From positions 496,001 through 560,000 of the forward strand of contig NZ_JASZYU010000004.1 of the NCBI RefSeq assembly GCF_030316825.1: a DNA stretch of 64,000 bases, in the 5' to 3' direction. The notes below the pieces were generated by a model, which did not search any database, was not told where the DNA came from, and saw nothing but the letters and a program-made list of their open reading frames with translations. The translations under genes were made by a program, and so were the position numbers. Shown here piece by piece: positions 46,975-56,744 of this stretch. This stretch comes from Variovorax fucosicus (lineage in GTDB: Bacteria; Pseudomonadota; Gammaproteobacteria; Burkholderiales; Burkholderiaceae_C). Within the stretch, counting starts at the first letter, position 1, and each line of letters opens with the position of its first letter.

Positions 46975-48537
46975 TCAGTGCGCGCCGGCTGCAGCATCGC
47001 CGCCTGCCCCACCTTTCGCGGGCCGCGCCAGCCAGACCAGTGGAATCAACAGGATGAACAGCAGTGCCGAACCGTAGAACAGATCGTTGGAGGCCAGCAT
47101 GAACGCTTGCTGGTCGACCAGTCGATTGAGTTGCCCCAGCACCTGTTCGGCACTGAGCCCGCTGCTGCCGAGTCCGGCAATGGCGCTGTTGGCCGCCGCG
47201 CTGCCCGTGTTGACCGACTCCACCAGCTGCGCATGGTGCAGCGCCGCGCGGTTCTCCCAGAGCGTGGTGGCGATCGAGGTGCCCATGGCACCCGCGGTGA
47301 TGCGCAGGAAATTCGACAGGCCCGAGGCCGCCGGGATGCGGTCGGGCGTGAGCCCCGACAGCGTGATCGTCACCAACGGGATGAAGAAGAACGCCATCGC
47401 TATGCCCTGGATCACGGTCGGAATCATGATCGTCCAGAAGTCGGCCTGGGTGTTGAAGCTGGAGCGCATCCACAGCACCAGCGCGAACACCAGGAACGAG
47501 AACGTCGCGTAGCGGCGCGGGTCGATCTTGCCCACCGTGAGGCCGACGATCGGCGAGAAGAAGATCGCCAACAGCCCCACCGGCGCCATGATCATGCCGG
47601 CCTGCGTCGCGGTGTAGCCCATCCACTGCTGCAGCCACAGCGGCAGAATCACCACGTTGCCGAAGAACAGGCCATAGGCCACGGCGGTCGCGAACGCGCC
47701 CGACCAGAAGTTGCGACGCTTGAACAGAGAAAGATCCACCACCGGGTGTTTTTCGGTGAGCTCCCAGATCAGGAAAAACGCGAAGGCGACCACCGCCACC
47801 ACGGCGAGCGTGAGGATCTGCGCCGAATGGAACCAGTCGAGTTCCTTGCCCTTATCGAGCATGAGCTGCAGCGAGCCGACCCAGAGCACCAGCAACGCGA
47901 GGCCGATGGAATCGATCGGCACCTTGTGCTTGGCGCTGTCGCGCTTGCGATAGAGCGCCCAGGTGATCGCGGCGGCGACGATGCCGACCGGGATGTTGAT
48001 GTAGAAGATCCAAGGCCACGAGATGTTGTCGGTGATCCAGCCACCCAGCAGCGGCCCCATGACCGGTGCGACCAGCGTGGTCATCGACCACATGGCCATG
48101 GCGAGCCCGGCCTTGGCGCGTGGATAGCTCGACAGCAGCAGCGTCTGCGACAGCGGGATCATGGGTCCGGCCACGAAGCCCTGCAGCGCGCGGAACAGGA
48201 TCAGTGTCGTCATGTTCGGCGCGAGGCCGCACAGGAGCGAAGTGATCATGAACAGGATCACGCTCGCCATGAACAGGCGCACCTGCCCGAAGCGTTGCGT
48301 CATGAAGCCGGTGAGCGGCACGGCGATCGCGTTTGCGACCGCGAAACTCGTGATGACCCAGGTGCCTTGCGTCGAACTGACGCCGAGGTCACCGGAGATC
48401 GCGGGCAGCGACACGTTCGCGATCGACGTGTCGAGCACGTTCATGAAGGTCGCCGCAGAAAGCGCGACGGTGCCCCACACGCGCGCTGCGCCTTCGAGCG
48501 GCGCGTGGACGATATGGGCAGGAGCGGCAGTGGCCAT
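46975..48537 (-). CDS. emrB: DHA2-family MFS multidrug exporter (EmrB type)
   Basis: A 520-residue proton-driven exporter with about 14 hydrophobic segments. Family motifs include LDTSIANVSLPAISGDL (motif D1), GFMTQRFGQVRLF (motif A) and motif C in the fifth helix (MGPLLGGWI). It should form a tripartite pump with the EmrA-like and outer-membrane proteins encoded just upstream in the same operon. The gene starts 20 bases after emrA. Substrates of EmrAB pumps are usually hydrophobic drugs and uncouplers. Confidence 0.92.
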   Translation of the reverse strand: MATAAPAHIVHAPLEGAARVWGTVALSAATFMNVLDTSIANVSLPAISGDLGVSSTQGTWVITSFAVANAIAVPLTGFMTQRFGQVRLFMASVILFMITSLLCGLAPNMTTLILFRALQGFVAGPMIPLSQTLLLSSYPRAKAGLAMAMWSMTTLVAPVMGPLLGGWITDNISWPWIFYINIPVGIVAAAITWALYRKRDSAKHKVPIDSIGLALLVLWVGSLQLMLDKGKELDWFHSAQILTLAVVAVVAFAFFLIWELTEKHPVVDLSLFKRRNFWSGAFATAVAYGLFFGNVVILPLWLQQWMGYTATQAGMIMAPVGLLAIFFSPIVGLTVGKIDPRRYATFSFLVFALVLWMRSSFNTQADFWTIMIPTVIQGIAMAFFFIPLVTITLSGLTPDRIPAASGLSNFLRITAGAMGTSIATTLWENRAALHHAQLVESVNTGSAAANSAIAGLGSSGLSAEQVLGQLNRLVDQQAFMLASNDLFYGSALLFILLIPLVWLARPAKGGAGGDAAAGAH

Positions 48538-48557
48538 GGAAAGGCTGCGGCCTCAGG

Positions 48558-49916
48558 TCAGCTGCGGTGGGTGGACATGGCCACGGCAGCCGAAGGCGAA
48601 CCGCTCGCCAGCGGGGGCGTGGCCGCCGCGCCGGGGCCGGTGGCCGGTGCCGTCGGGCTGGCCGGTCGCTTGGCAACGGGAGTCGCGCCGCTGAGGTTTG
48701 CGGCGATGATGCCGTTCACCACGGCGTCGGCGCCGTGGTCGAGCGTGCTGTAGACCGCGGTCTGCGTCAGCGCGCTCGCGCGCGGTGCGTCGGCAAGCAT
48801 CTTGCCGTCCTTCTTCTTGACGTCGATCTCGGCGTCCATCGACAGGCCGACGCGCAACGGACTGGCCTTGAGCTGCTCGGCATCCAGCGCGATGCGCACC
48901 GGCACGCGCTGCACCACCTTGATCCAGTTGCCGGTGGCGTTCTGTGCAGGCAGCAGCGCGAATGCGGCGCCGGTGCCGATGCCGAGGCCGGCGACCTTGC
49001 CGTCGTACTCCACCTTCTTGCCATACAGGTCGGCCGTGAGTTTGACCGGCTGGCCGATGCGGATGTTGCGCAGTTGCACTTCCTTGAAATTGGCATCGAC
49101 CCAGAGCTGGTTGAGCGGCACGATCGACATCATCGGCGTGCCGGCGGTGACGCGCTGGCCGAGCTGGACGGTGCGCTTGGCGACGTAGCCATCCACGGGC
49201 GCCGGCATCGCGACGCGCTGGGTCGCGAGATAGGCCTCGCGCACCTTGGCGGCGGCCGCCTGCACGCTCGGGTGCTCGGCAATACTGGTGCCCTCGGTCA
49301 GCGACTGGTTGCTCACCAGTTGCTCGCGCGCGGCCGCCACGCCGGCCTGTGCCGCGGCCAGCTGGCTCCGGGCATTGGACAGTGCGGTTTCGGAATGGCT
49401 CAATTCTTCTTTCGACACGGCGCCGTTGCCGGTGAGCGCTTGGCGGCGCTTCAGGTCGTCCTGGGCACGGGCGATATCGCTCTGGGCGCGCACGATGTCG
49501 GCCTGCTTCAACGTGACCTGGGCCGCCAGCGAGCCGTTGTTGGCATAGAGCGTGCGCACCTGGCGCACCGCCTGCGCAAGCGCGGCCTCGGATTGTTCGA
49601 ACGCAACCTTGGCGTCGGCCGGATCGAGTTGCACCAGGGGTTGGCCGGCCTTGACGAAGTCGGTGTCGTCGGCGCCGATGGCCATCACCGTGCCACCGAT
49701 CTGCGGCGTGATCTGGATCACGTTGCCCTGCACGTAAGCGTTGTCGGTGTCCTCGTAGTGGCTGGCAACCAGCCACTCGTAAAGACCCCAGCCGCCACCG
49801 GCGACGATCACGACGGCCGCGAGTGCGGTCAGGGCCTTGCGGCGCTTGCCGTTCGGTGCCGGTTCAACAACTTCGGCTTGCGCGACGGGGGCGCCGGGAT
49901 TGACGGTATCGGTCAT
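48558..49916 (-). CDS. emrA: EmrA-like membrane-fusion protein (HlyD family)
   Basis: A 452-residue periplasmic adaptor: a single N-terminal transmembrane helix (about 27-50), then EDTDNAYVQGNVIQITPQIGG, the biotinyl-lipoyl half-motif, a long alpha-hairpin coiled coil (about 110-215) and the beta-barrel with APVDGYVAKRTVQLGQRV. The C-terminal 50 residues are a Pro/Ala/Ser tail, longer than in E. coli EmrA. It couples EmrB with the outer-membrane factor. Confidence 0.92.
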   Translation of the reverse strand: MTDTVNPGAPVAQAEVVEPAPNGKRRKALTALAAVVIVAGGGWGLYEWLVASHYEDTDNAYVQGNVIQITPQIGGTVMAIGADDTDFVKAGQPLVQLDPADAKVAFEQSEAALAQAVRQVRTLYANNGSLAAQVTLKQADIVRAQSDIARAQDDLKRRQALTGNGAVSKEELSHSETALSNARSQLAAAQAGVAAAREQLVSNQSLTEGTSIAEHPSVQAAAAKVREAYLATQRVAMPAPVDGYVAKRTVQLGQRVTAGTPMMSIVPLNQLWVDANFKEVQLRNIRIGQPVKLTADLYGKKVEYDGKVAGLGIGTGAAFALLPAQNATGNWIKVVQRVPVRIALDAEQLKASPLRVGLSMDAEIDVKKKDGKMLADAPRASALTQTAVYSTLDHGADAVVNGIIAANLSGATPVAKRPASPTAPATGPGAAATPPLASGSPSAAVAMSTHRS

Positions 49917-49951
49917 GGTTTGTTTGCTTTCCGAATGAGGTGGCGATGTGA

Positions 49952-51445
49952 TCAATGCGGCCTGGGCGCATCGAGTGCGGCGGTGCTGGTCGAACCCGGG
50001 GTCGGCTGCCAGCCGCCACCGAGTGCGCGCGCGAGGCCGACCTGTGTGTCGAGCGCGCGTGCGGCCAGGTCGACTGCCTGGCGTCGTTGCGCCAGCACCG
50101 TGGTCTCGGCGCTCAGCACGTTGAGGTAGTTGCCGAGGCCGGCGCTGTAGCGCTGGCGGGCGATGTCCCAGGCGCTCTCGGCCGCGGCCTGCGCTTCGCG
50201 CTGCTGCGCCTGTTGGCGGCCGATCGACTGGGCCGACGCGACCTGGTCGGCCACGTCGCGCACGGCGTCGAGCACGCTGGCGTTGTAGCTCTGGATCGCG
50301 GCATCGAGATCGGCCGACTTGCCGCGCAGATTGGCGCGCAGCTTGCCGCCTTCGAAAATCGGCAACCGGATCGCGGGGCCAATGCCCCACTGCTGGCTGC
50401 CCGACTTCAACAGGGTGTCGAAACCGATCGCCTGGAAGCCAGCGAAGGCCACCAGGTTGATGTTCGGATAGAACTGGGTTCGGGCATTGGCCACGTCCTG
50501 CGTGGCTGCCTCGACGCGCCAGCGCGCGGCTGCAATGTCGGCGCGGCGACCCAGCAGGTCGGCCGGCAGGACGGATTGCAGCGCGATCGGTTGCAGCATG
50601 GTAAGCACCGGCGGCTTGAGCTTGGCGCTTGCGTCCGGCTGGCCGACCAGCGCGTCGAGCGCATGCCGGGCGATTGCGATCTGTTCGTCCAGTGCTTCGA
50701 TCTGCTGCCGCGCTTCCGGCAGGCCGCCCTCGCTCTGGCGCAGTTCGAGCCGCGTGTCGAGGCCAGCCGAGACGCGGTCGCGAACCAGGCGCAGGGTTTC
50801 GTCGCGCTGCGCCAGCGTGCGCTGGGCCACGGCGAGCTGGTCGTCGAGTCGGGCCCATTGAAGGTAGCCGCGCGCCACGTTGCTGGCCAGCAGCACGCGC
50901 GCCGCATCTGCATCGGCGGCGGCCGCGTTGGCAGTGCCGAGCGCAGCGTCGAGCGCCGAGCGGTTCTTGCCGAAGAAATCGATCTCCCAGCTGCCGTTGA
51001 GCTGCAGCGTACCGGTCTCCTGAATGGAGCCACCGAGCGGCGATGGGTAGATGTAGTTCTCGCTGAACTTCTGCCGCGTGAGATCGAGCGAACCGTTGAG
51101 CTGCGGCTTGTCGGCCGCCGCGGCGATATCGCTCGAAGCCCGTGCCCGCGCGAGGCGGGCTTGCGCCACCTGCAGGTTCGGATTGCCCTGCACCGCCTGG
51201 TCGATCAGGCCGTTGAGCTGGCTGTCGCCGAAGGCCAGCCACCATTGGCTGTCGACCGCGCTCGCAGGCGTGGCAGCCGGGTCGGCCGTAAGGCCGAGCG
51301 AAGCCGCGTCGCGCATCTGCGCCTGCGAGCCGATGTGGCCCATGTCGGCGCAACCGGCCAGCAGCAGCGCGAGAGCGCCTACTGCCACGGCAGTGCCACG
51401 GCGCACCAAGGAAAAATCAGCAAGATCAGGAAGAGGAAGCGTCAT
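49952..51445 (-). CDS. Outer-membrane efflux lipoprotein (NodT/OprM family)
   Basis: A 497-residue TolC-like channel with lipobox LLAGC at about residue 32. The two OEP repeats are seen in the coiled-coil stretches (LARARASSDIAAAADKPQLNG; ATQDVANARTQFYPNINLVA). ATG 51445 has GGAG upstream and overlaps the end of the marR gene by 20 bases, implying translational coupling. It supplies the exit duct for the EmrAB-type pump. Confidence 0.92.
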   Translation of the reverse strand: MTLPLPDLADFSLVRRGTAVAVGALALLLAGCADMGHIGSQAQMRDAASLGLTADPAATPASAVDSQWWLAFGDSQLNGLIDQAVQGNPNLQVAQARLARARASSDIAAAADKPQLNGSLDLTRQKFSENYIYPSPLGGSIQETGTLQLNGSWEIDFFGKNRSALDAALGTANAAAADADAARVLLASNVARGYLQWARLDDQLAVAQRTLAQRDETLRLVRDRVSAGLDTRLELRQSEGGLPEARQQIEALDEQIAIARHALDALVGQPDASAKLKPPVLTMLQPIALQSVLPADLLGRRADIAAARWRVEAATQDVANARTQFYPNINLVAFAGFQAIGFDTLLKSGSQQWGIGPAIRLPIFEGGKLRANLRGKSADLDAAIQSYNASVLDAVRDVADQVASAQSIGRQQAQQREAQAAAESAWDIARQRYSAGLGNYLNVLSAETTVLAQRRQAVDLAARALDTQVGLARALGGGWQPTPGSTSTAALDAPRPH

Positions 51446-51977
51446 TTTTTTCTCCACGGGCCTGCAAGGCCTGTGCGTTGTCGAGAATGCGGTGCAGGTA
51501 GCTCTTGAACTGCTCCCACTCCTCGCGGCTGAAGCCCGCAAGGTGCTCGTTCTGCACGCGGCAGAGCAGATGTGGCACCTGTTCGGCGGCCGTGCGCCCT
51601 TCGTCGGTCAGCTCGATGTTCACCACCCGCCGGTCGGCCAGGGACCGCACGCGGCGGCAAAGACCCTTGGCTTCGAGACGATCGAGCAATCGCGTCATCG
51701 CACCGGTGTCGAGCAGGCATTCGCGCGCGAGTTCCGCAACGGTGGTCGCCGTGCCCATCTGCAGCTTGTGCAGGGGGATCCACTGCGGGTAGGTCGGGCT
51801 GCCGGGTTCGCACAACATCTGCAGCTCAACCTGCTGGCTCACCGCAGCGAGGATGCGTCGCATCATGTAGCCCACGCTCTCTTCGGCACGGTAATTCTCG
51901 GCCTGGTAGAAGTCCGGCACGGACTTGGCGTCTTCGGCGCTGCGCCGGCTGGGGGGGCGCGCATTGCTATCTGTCAT
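51426..51977 (-). CDS. MarR-family repressor (EmrR-like)
   Basis: A 183-residue winged-helix regulator. The DNA-binding part is TTVAELARECLLDTGAMTRLLDRLEAKGL followed by the wing RRVRSLADRRVVNIELTDEG. N-terminal helices (YMMRRILAAVSQQVELQM) form the dimer interface. It heads the efflux operon, and the operator lies within its own promoter, so it should repress itself and the pump until an inducer binds. ATG 51977 is the start, 7 bases after the -10 box. Confidence 0.92.
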   Translation of the reverse strand: MTDSNARPPSRRSAEDAKSVPDFYQAENYRAEESVGYMMRRILAAVSQQVELQMLCEPGSPTYPQWIPLHKLQMGTATTVAELARECLLDTGAMTRLLDRLEAKGLCRRVRSLADRRVVNIELTDEGRTAAEQVPHLLCRVQNEHLAGFSREEWEQFKSYLHRILDNAQALQARGEKNDASSS

Positions 51978-52013
51978 GGGCCAAATATTAATTGCCCAGG
52001 CAGTAATTGTCAA
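51978..52013 (-). promoter_or_regulatory. marR-efflux operon promoter with operator in the spacer
   Basis: On the minus strand TTGACA (52008-52013), a 17-base spacer and TAATAT (51985-51990) form a near-consensus sigma-70 promoter. The spacer carries an imperfect palindrome, ATTACTGCC-TG-GGCAATTAAT, running into the -10 box. A MarR dimer bound there would block polymerase. ATG 51977 is only 7 bases after the -10, so the mRNA is probably leaderless. Confidence 0.8.
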
Positions 52014-52042
52014 GGCGACCTTTGTAGGAGGCAACCGTTAAG

Positions 52043-52056
52043 TAGAATGGACGCAA
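52043..52056 (+). promoter_or_regulatory. -10-like box before the MsbA-like exporter gene
   Basis: TAGAAT (52043-52048) is followed by 8 bases and ATG 52057. The -35 region is weak. It lies 30 bases from the divergent marR promoter, so the MarR dimer might also affect it, but the operator does not overlap this box. Confidence 0.45.
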
Positions 52057-53844
52057 ATGGCCGATACCGCTGCGTCTTCTTCTCCTGCGAAGGGTTCGCC
52101 CCAATCGCTTTCAGGGCTGAGCCCCTTTCTTCGCCCCTACCGTCTTCAGATCGCGCTGGCCGCACTGTTCCTGGTGCTGGCCGCGGTCACCACCCTGCTC
52201 TTTCCACTGGCGTTGCGCAGCCTGATCGACGGCGGGCTCGTGTCGACCGACAAGGGCGCGCAGACCATGGCGTTGCGGGAGCATTTCCTCGCGCTGTTCG
52301 GCGTGGCAGTGGCGCTGGGCCTTTTTTCAGCGGCGCGCTTCTACACCGTGAGCTGGCTGGGCGAACGCGTCACCGCCAACCTGCGCAATGCGGTCTATGC
52401 GCACGTCCTGCGGCAGAGCCCGGCCTTCTTCGAAACCACCCAGACGGGCGAGGTGCTGTCGCGCCTGACGGCCGACACCACGCTGGTGCAAACCGTGGTC
52501 GGCTCGTCGCTCAGCATGGGGCTTCGCAACGCGGTGATGGGCGTCGGCGCACTGGCCATGCTGGTGTGGACAAACCCGTACGTGATGACCCAGGTGCTGC
52601 TGATCCTGGTGCTGGTGGTGCTGCCGAGCATGTGGTTCGGCCGCCGCGTGCGCAAACTCTCGCGCGCCAGCCAGGATCGCGTGGCCGATTCGAGCGCCAT
52701 CGCTGCCGAGGTACTCAACGCGATCCCGGTGGTGCAAAGCTACACCGCCGAAGGGCGTGAATCGGCGCGTTTCGATGCATCGACGCAGCAGGCATTCCAG
52801 ACCGCGGTGCGGCGCACCAAGGCCCGTTCGGTGCTCGTGGCTTTCATCATCATCGCGACTTCAGCCGCCCTGCTCTGGGGCCTGTACCAGGGCACGCAGG
52901 CGGTGCTGCGGGGCGACATCACGGCCGGCCACCTCGGCCAGACCGTGGTCTACGTGATCATCCTCGCGAGCGCCGCCGCAGTGCTCGGCGAGGTCTACGG
53001 CGATCTGCTGCGGGCGGCCGGGGCCACCGAGCGGCTGATGGAGCTGCTGCACGCGCAGTCGGCCATTGTTTCGCCATCCAATCCGGCGGCTGCGTCCGTT
53101 CCGCCTGCCGGCAGCGCCATCCATCTTGAAGCGATCACATTCCACTATCCGTCGCGGCCACTGACGCCTGCGCTGCGCGATTTCAGCCTGCAGGTCGCGC
53201 CTGGCGAGACAGTTGCACTGGTCGGCTCCAGCGGCGCCGGCAAGAGCACGGTGTTCCAACTGCTGCTGCGCTACTACGACCCGCAGTCGGGCCGCATCCT
53301 GCTGGACGGCACCCCGCTGGCCAGCCTGTCGCTCGAGCAATTGCGCAACCGCATCGGGCTGGTGCCGCAGGATGCGGTGATCTTTTCGACCAGTGCGCTC
53401 GAGAACATCCGCTATGGCCGGCCCGAAGCGACCGATGCAGAGGTGCACGAAGCGGCGCGCGCTGCCTTTGCGGACGACTTCCTCAAGGCATTGCCCGAGG
53501 GCTACGGCACTTTTCTGGGTGAGCGCGGCGTGCGTTTGTCCGGTGGCCAGCGCCAGCGCATCGCGATCGCGCGAGCCATGCTCAAGAACCCCCCGCTGCT
53601 GCTGCTCGACGAAGCCACCAGCGCACTCGACGCCGAGAGCGAACGCATGGTGCAGGCAGCGCTCGAATCGGCGATGGAAGGCCGCACGACGCTCGTGATT
53701 GCGCACCGCCTGGCCACGGTCCAAAAAGCCAACCGCATCATCGTGCTGGACCATGGCGGCATCGTGGAACAGGGCACGCACGCGGCGCTGGTCGCGCAGG
53801 GCGGCGTGTACGCCCGCCTGGCCGCGCTGCAGTTCGCGGCTTGA
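52057..53844 (+). CDS. MsbA-like ABC exporter (transmembrane plus ATPase)
   Basis: A 595-residue half-transporter. The N-terminal transmembrane domain has six helices (about 30-330), with the coupling segment SRLTADTTLVQTVVGSS typical of MsbA/LmrA-like exporters. The ATPase has Walker A GSSGAGKST (390-398), signature LSGGQ (494-498), Walker B LLLLDEATSALD and H-loop IAHRLATV. It should act as a homodimer exporting lipids, drugs or peptides. It is divergent from the MarR-regulated efflux operon. The substrate is unknown. Confidence 0.92.
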   Translation: MADTAASSSPAKGSPQSLSGLSPFLRPYRLQIALAALFLVLAAVTTLLFPLALRSLIDGGLVSTDKGAQTMALREHFLALFGVAVALGLFSAARFYTVSWLGERVTANLRNAVYAHVLRQSPAFFETTQTGEVLSRLTADTTLVQTVVGSSLSMGLRNAVMGVGALAMLVWTNPYVMTQVLLILVLVVLPSMWFGRRVRKLSRASQDRVADSSAIAAEVLNAIPVVQSYTAEGRESARFDASTQQAFQTAVRRTKARSVLVAFIIIATSAALLWGLYQGTQAVLRGDITAGHLGQTVVYVIILASAAAVLGEVYGDLLRAAGATERLMELLHAQSAIVSPSNPAAASVPPAGSAIHLEAITFHYPSRPLTPALRDFSLQVAPGETVALVGSSGAGKSTVFQLLLRYYDPQSGRILLDGTPLASLSLEQLRNRIGLVPQDAVIFSTSALENIRYGRPEATDAEVHEAARAAFADDFLKALPEGYGTFLGERGVRLSGGQRQRIAIARAMLKNPPLLLLDEATSALDAESERMVQAALESAMEGRTTLVIAHRLATVQKANRIIVLDHGGIVEQGTHAALVAQGGVYARLAALQFAA

Positions 53845-53884
53845 CCCGTGTTGCCGGATTTGCGCAGAAGCCGACCGTCGTCAG

Positions 53885-54322
53885 CTACTGCAGCGTTTCC
53901 TTGAGGGCGGCCGGCACCGGCAACGGCATCACCGCAATGCCTTCATCGACCAGCGCCTCGGCCTGCTCGCGCGTCGCCTGGCCGCGGATGCCACGCTCGG
54001 CCGCTTCGCCGTAGTGAATCCTGCGCGCCTCGTCGGCAAAACGGTCGCCGACATCTTCGGTCTGGGCCATCACCTCGCGCACGGCACGCAGCCAGCGCGC
54101 CTCCAGCGACGTGCCGGCCGGCGGCTGGGACGGTGCCGCTTCGGGCGGCTTGGCATTGCCAAGATTGAGGCGCGGCGCGCTCAGCAGCTTGGTGACGTGG
54201 GTGTCGCTGCAGACCGGGCACGCGACAAGACCGTCGGCCAACTGCGTTTCGAACGCATCGTTGGACGCAAACCAGCCTTCGAAGCCGTGGCCGTGCGCGC
54301 ATTGGAGGTTGAGAACCTTCAT
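53885..54322 (-). CDS. DUF1178 family protein
   Basis: A 145-residue small soluble protein. The N-terminus MKVLNLQCAHGHGFEGWF and the pair CPVC near residue 36 suggest a zinc-ribbon-like knuckle with the first cysteine and histidines; the C-terminal half (RWLRAVREVMAQTEDVGDRFADEARR) is the conserved helical core. The family has no established function. It is last in the run DUF2818-Nudix-DUF1178 that follows the complex I genes. Confidence 0.85.
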   Translation of the reverse strand: MKVLNLQCAHGHGFEGWFASNDAFETQLADGLVACPVCSDTHVTKLLSAPRLNLGNAKPPEAAPSQPPAGTSLEARWLRAVREVMAQTEDVGDRFADEARRIHYGEAAERGIRGQATREQAEALVDEGIAVMPLPVPAALKETLQ

Positions 54323-54332
54323 GCGCCGATTA

Positions 54333-54923
54333 TCAGGCCGCGTCTGCGGGGGCGGCAGGGTGCCAGTCGAGTGTCCACGTGCCCGACAGGACGTTCTGAA
54401 GCCAGAGCGTGCAGGTCAGGGTCTTGGCATCGGTGACGGTGCCGTTCCGGCACCAGTCGAGCAGTTCGTCGGGCGTCGCCGTGAAGACGTCGAGAAATTC
54501 GCCGTGGTCAAGCTGGCGCGCACCAAGCTCCAGGCCACGCGCAAAGTACACATGAATGATCTCGGTCGAATAGGCCACCGCAAGGTGCATCGCGCCGGCA
54601 TGGGCCCACTCGCGCGCACGGTAGCCGGTTTCCTCGAGCAGTTCGCGCTGGCCGCAAAGCAACGGGTCTTCCCCCGCATCGAGCTTGCCCGCCGGGAATT
54701 CCGTCATGACGTGACCGACCGGGTAGCGGAACTGCCGCTCGAGCACCACGCGCCCATCGTCGAGCAGCGGCACCACGACGACCGCGCCCGGATGAACGAC
54801 GTATTCGCGCGTGGCGCTGTGGCCGTCGGGCAGGCGAACAGTGTCGCGCCTGGCATGCAGGAAGTTGCCCTTGACCAACAACTCGCTGGCCGTGGCCTCT
54901 TCTCTCAGGTGCGATTCAGGCAT
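54333..54923 (-). CDS. Nudix hydrolase, ADP-ribose pyrophosphatase-like
   Basis: A 196-residue Nudix enzyme. The Nudix box runs from GKLDAGED to RELLEETGY with all consensus glutamates. The preceding block EFPAGKLDAGE and the N-terminal REYVVHPGAVVVVPLL match the ADP-ribose/sugar-nucleotide group. It should hydrolyse an NDP-sugar to a phosphosugar and NMP in the cytoplasm. It overlaps DUF2818 upstream by 8 bases and is 10 bases from DUF1178 downstream. Confidence 0.9.
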   Translation of the reverse strand: MPESHLREEATASELLVKGNFLHARRDTVRLPDGHSATREYVVHPGAVVVVPLLDDGRVVLERQFRYPVGHVMTEFPAGKLDAGEDPLLCGQRELLEETGYRAREWAHAGAMHLAVAYSTEIIHVYFARGLELGARQLDHGEFLDVFTATPDELLDWCRNGTVTDAKTLTCTLWLQNVLSGTWTLDWHPAAPADAA

Positions 54924-55233
54924 GGCTGGCTCTCCGGTGTTTGAGCAGGTAGCGCCAGGTGAAGCCGGGGAACGCGAGCACCAGGAACAGCGCCCCTGTT
55001 ACCGCATAGAACTCCCAGCCCTGCGGGGCGATCTGCCCAACGCGCCGCTCGAACAGCAACCCGACCCCGCCCGCCACGAAATACAGGAACACCAGTTCCG
55101 CCAGGCGCATGGCAAGTGGCTTGCTGCGCGACCGCAGCGGCACCAGGGCAAGTACGCGTTCGTTGACGAATGGCAGGTTGGCCGCGATCAGCGCGACCAG
55201 TAGCACGAACCAGACTGACGCGGTTTGCGACAC
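54916..55233 (-). CDS. DUF2818 small membrane protein
   Basis: A 105-residue protein with three hydrophobic segments (VWFVLLVALIAANLPFV, LAELVFLYFVAGGVGLLF and FYAVTGALFLVLAFPGF). It starts 6 bases after the nuoN stop and is a regular companion of nuoN in betaproteobacteria, which suggests a link with complex I, perhaps assembly. I know no demonstrated function. Confidence 0.85.
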   Translation of the reverse strand: MSQTASVWFVLLVALIAANLPFVNERVLALVPLRSRSKPLAMRLAELVFLYFVAGGVGLLFERRVGQIAPQGWEFYAVTGALFLVLAFPGFTWRYLLKHRRASHA

Positions 55234-55239
55234 GGAGGA

Positions 55240-56727
55240 TCAATTGGCCAGCGTGGCCACGATCGCATCGGCGCAGAGCGTCATGAGGCCGCCCGGCACG
55301 ATGCCGAGGATCAGGATCATCGCGCCATTGAGGCTGAGCACGGTGCGCACGTCCCGGGGTGCCGAAACCGTCGTCGCGGTGACCGGTGCGTCGAAGTACA
55401 TGACTTTCACCACGCGCAGGTAGTAGAACGCGCCGACCAGCGACATCATCACCGCGAAAACCGCAATACCGATGTAGAGCGCCTGACCCGAAGCGATGAG
55501 CGCCTGGAGCACCGCAAGCTTGGCGTAGAACCCGACCAGCGGCGGCAGCCCGGCCAGCGAAAACATCGCGATCGCCATCACACCGGCATAGAGCGGGCTG
55601 CGCTGGTTGAGGCCGGCGAGATCGACGATCTCCTCGCTCTCGAAGCCCTCGCGCGCCAGCAGCAGGATGATGCCGAAGCTTGCGAGCGTGGTCAGCACGT
55701 AACTCACGATGTAGAACATCGAGGCGCTGTAGGCGAACTGGGCGTTGTAGGTGTTGCCGTTGACCACGCCGGCGACCAGGCCGAGCAGCATGAAGCCCAT
55801 CTGCGAGATGGTCGAATAGGCCAGCATGCGCTTGAGGTTGCTCTGCGCAATGGCCGCCAGGTTCCCGATCAGCAGCGAAGCCACGGCCAGCACCGCCAGC
55901 ATCTGCTGCCAGTCGATGGCGAGCGGCAGAAGCCCCTCCACCAGCAGGCGAATGATGATCGCAAAGGCGGCGAGTTCGGGCGCGGCGCCAATCAGCAGCG
56001 TCACGGCCGTCGGCGCGCCCTGGTACACGTCGGGCACCCACATGTGGAACGGCGCAGCGCCAACCTTGAAAGCCAGACCGGAAACGATGAACACCAGCCC
56101 GAACACCAGAACCTGGTGGTCGACCTTGCGGCTCGCGATGGCCTTGTAGACCTCGTTGATGTCGAGCGAACCGGTGGCGCCGTACATCATCGACATGCCG
56201 TACAGCAGGAAGCCGCTTGCCATGGCGCCGAGCACGAAGTACTTCATCGCCGCTTCGCTCGCGATCGCGTTGTCGCGCCGCAGCGCCACCAGTGCGTAGC
56301 TCGACAGGGTGAGCAGTTCGAGGCCAAGGTAGATCAGCAGGAAATTGCCGCCCGACATCATCACGAACATGCCGAGCAAGGCGAACATGCTCAGGGTGAA
56401 GATCTCGCCGCCGCGCAACATGCCGCGATCGGCCGCATAGGGCCGGCCGTAGACCAGCGTCACCATCAACGCGACCGTGGCGAAACATTTGAGCCAGTTG
56501 CCCATCGGGTCACTGACCACCATGCCGCCGAAGCCGTAGGCAGTCTTGCCGCCGTTGGCGTTGAGCGCCGTGAGAAAAGCCACCACGGCGAGCGTCAGCA
56601 GCGTCAGCACATAGGTGCGGGTGCGGCGCGGGCTCGGGTCGGACAGATCCACCAGCGCAATAACGCAGGCCATGACCAGCAACACGATCTCGGGGTAGAT
56701 CGTCATCCAGCTGAGTTTGTCAATCAT
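55240..56727 (-). CDS. nuoN: NADH-quinone oxidoreductase subunit N
   Basis: A 495-residue antiporter-like proton-pumping subunit with about 14 helices. The charged residues needed for pumping are visible: E137 ([10 protein letters not shown]) and K221 ([11 protein letters not shown]). [13 protein letters not shown] is the family signature. ATG 56727 has AAGAGAACGAG upstream. A hairpin-rich repeat separates it from nuoM. Confidence 0.95.
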   Translation of the reverse strand: MIDKLSWMTIYPEIVLLVMACVIALVDLSDPSPRRTRTYVLTLLTLAVVAFLTALNANGGKTAYGFGGMVVSDPMGNWLKCFATVALMVTLVYGRPYAADRGMLRGGEIFTLSMFALLGMFVMMSGGNFLLIYLGLELLTLSSYALVALRRDNAIASEAAMKYFVLGAMASGFLLYGMSMMYGATGSLDINEVYKAIASRKVDHQVLVFGLVFIVSGLAFKVGAAPFHMWVPDVYQGAPTAVTLLIGAAPELAAFAIIIRLLVEGLLPLAIDWQQMLAVLAVASLLIGNLAAIAQSNLKRMLAYSTISQMGFMLLGLVAGVVNGNTYNAQFAYSASMFYIVSYVLTTLASFGIILLLAREGFESEEIVDLAGLNQRSPLYAGVMAIAMFSLAGLPPLVGFYAKLAVLQALIASGQALYIGIAVFAVMMSLVGAFYYLRVVKVMYFDAPVTATTVSAPRDVRTVLSLNGAMILILGIVPGGLMTLCADAIVATLAN

Positions 56728-56744
56728 CTCGTTCTCTTGTTCAG

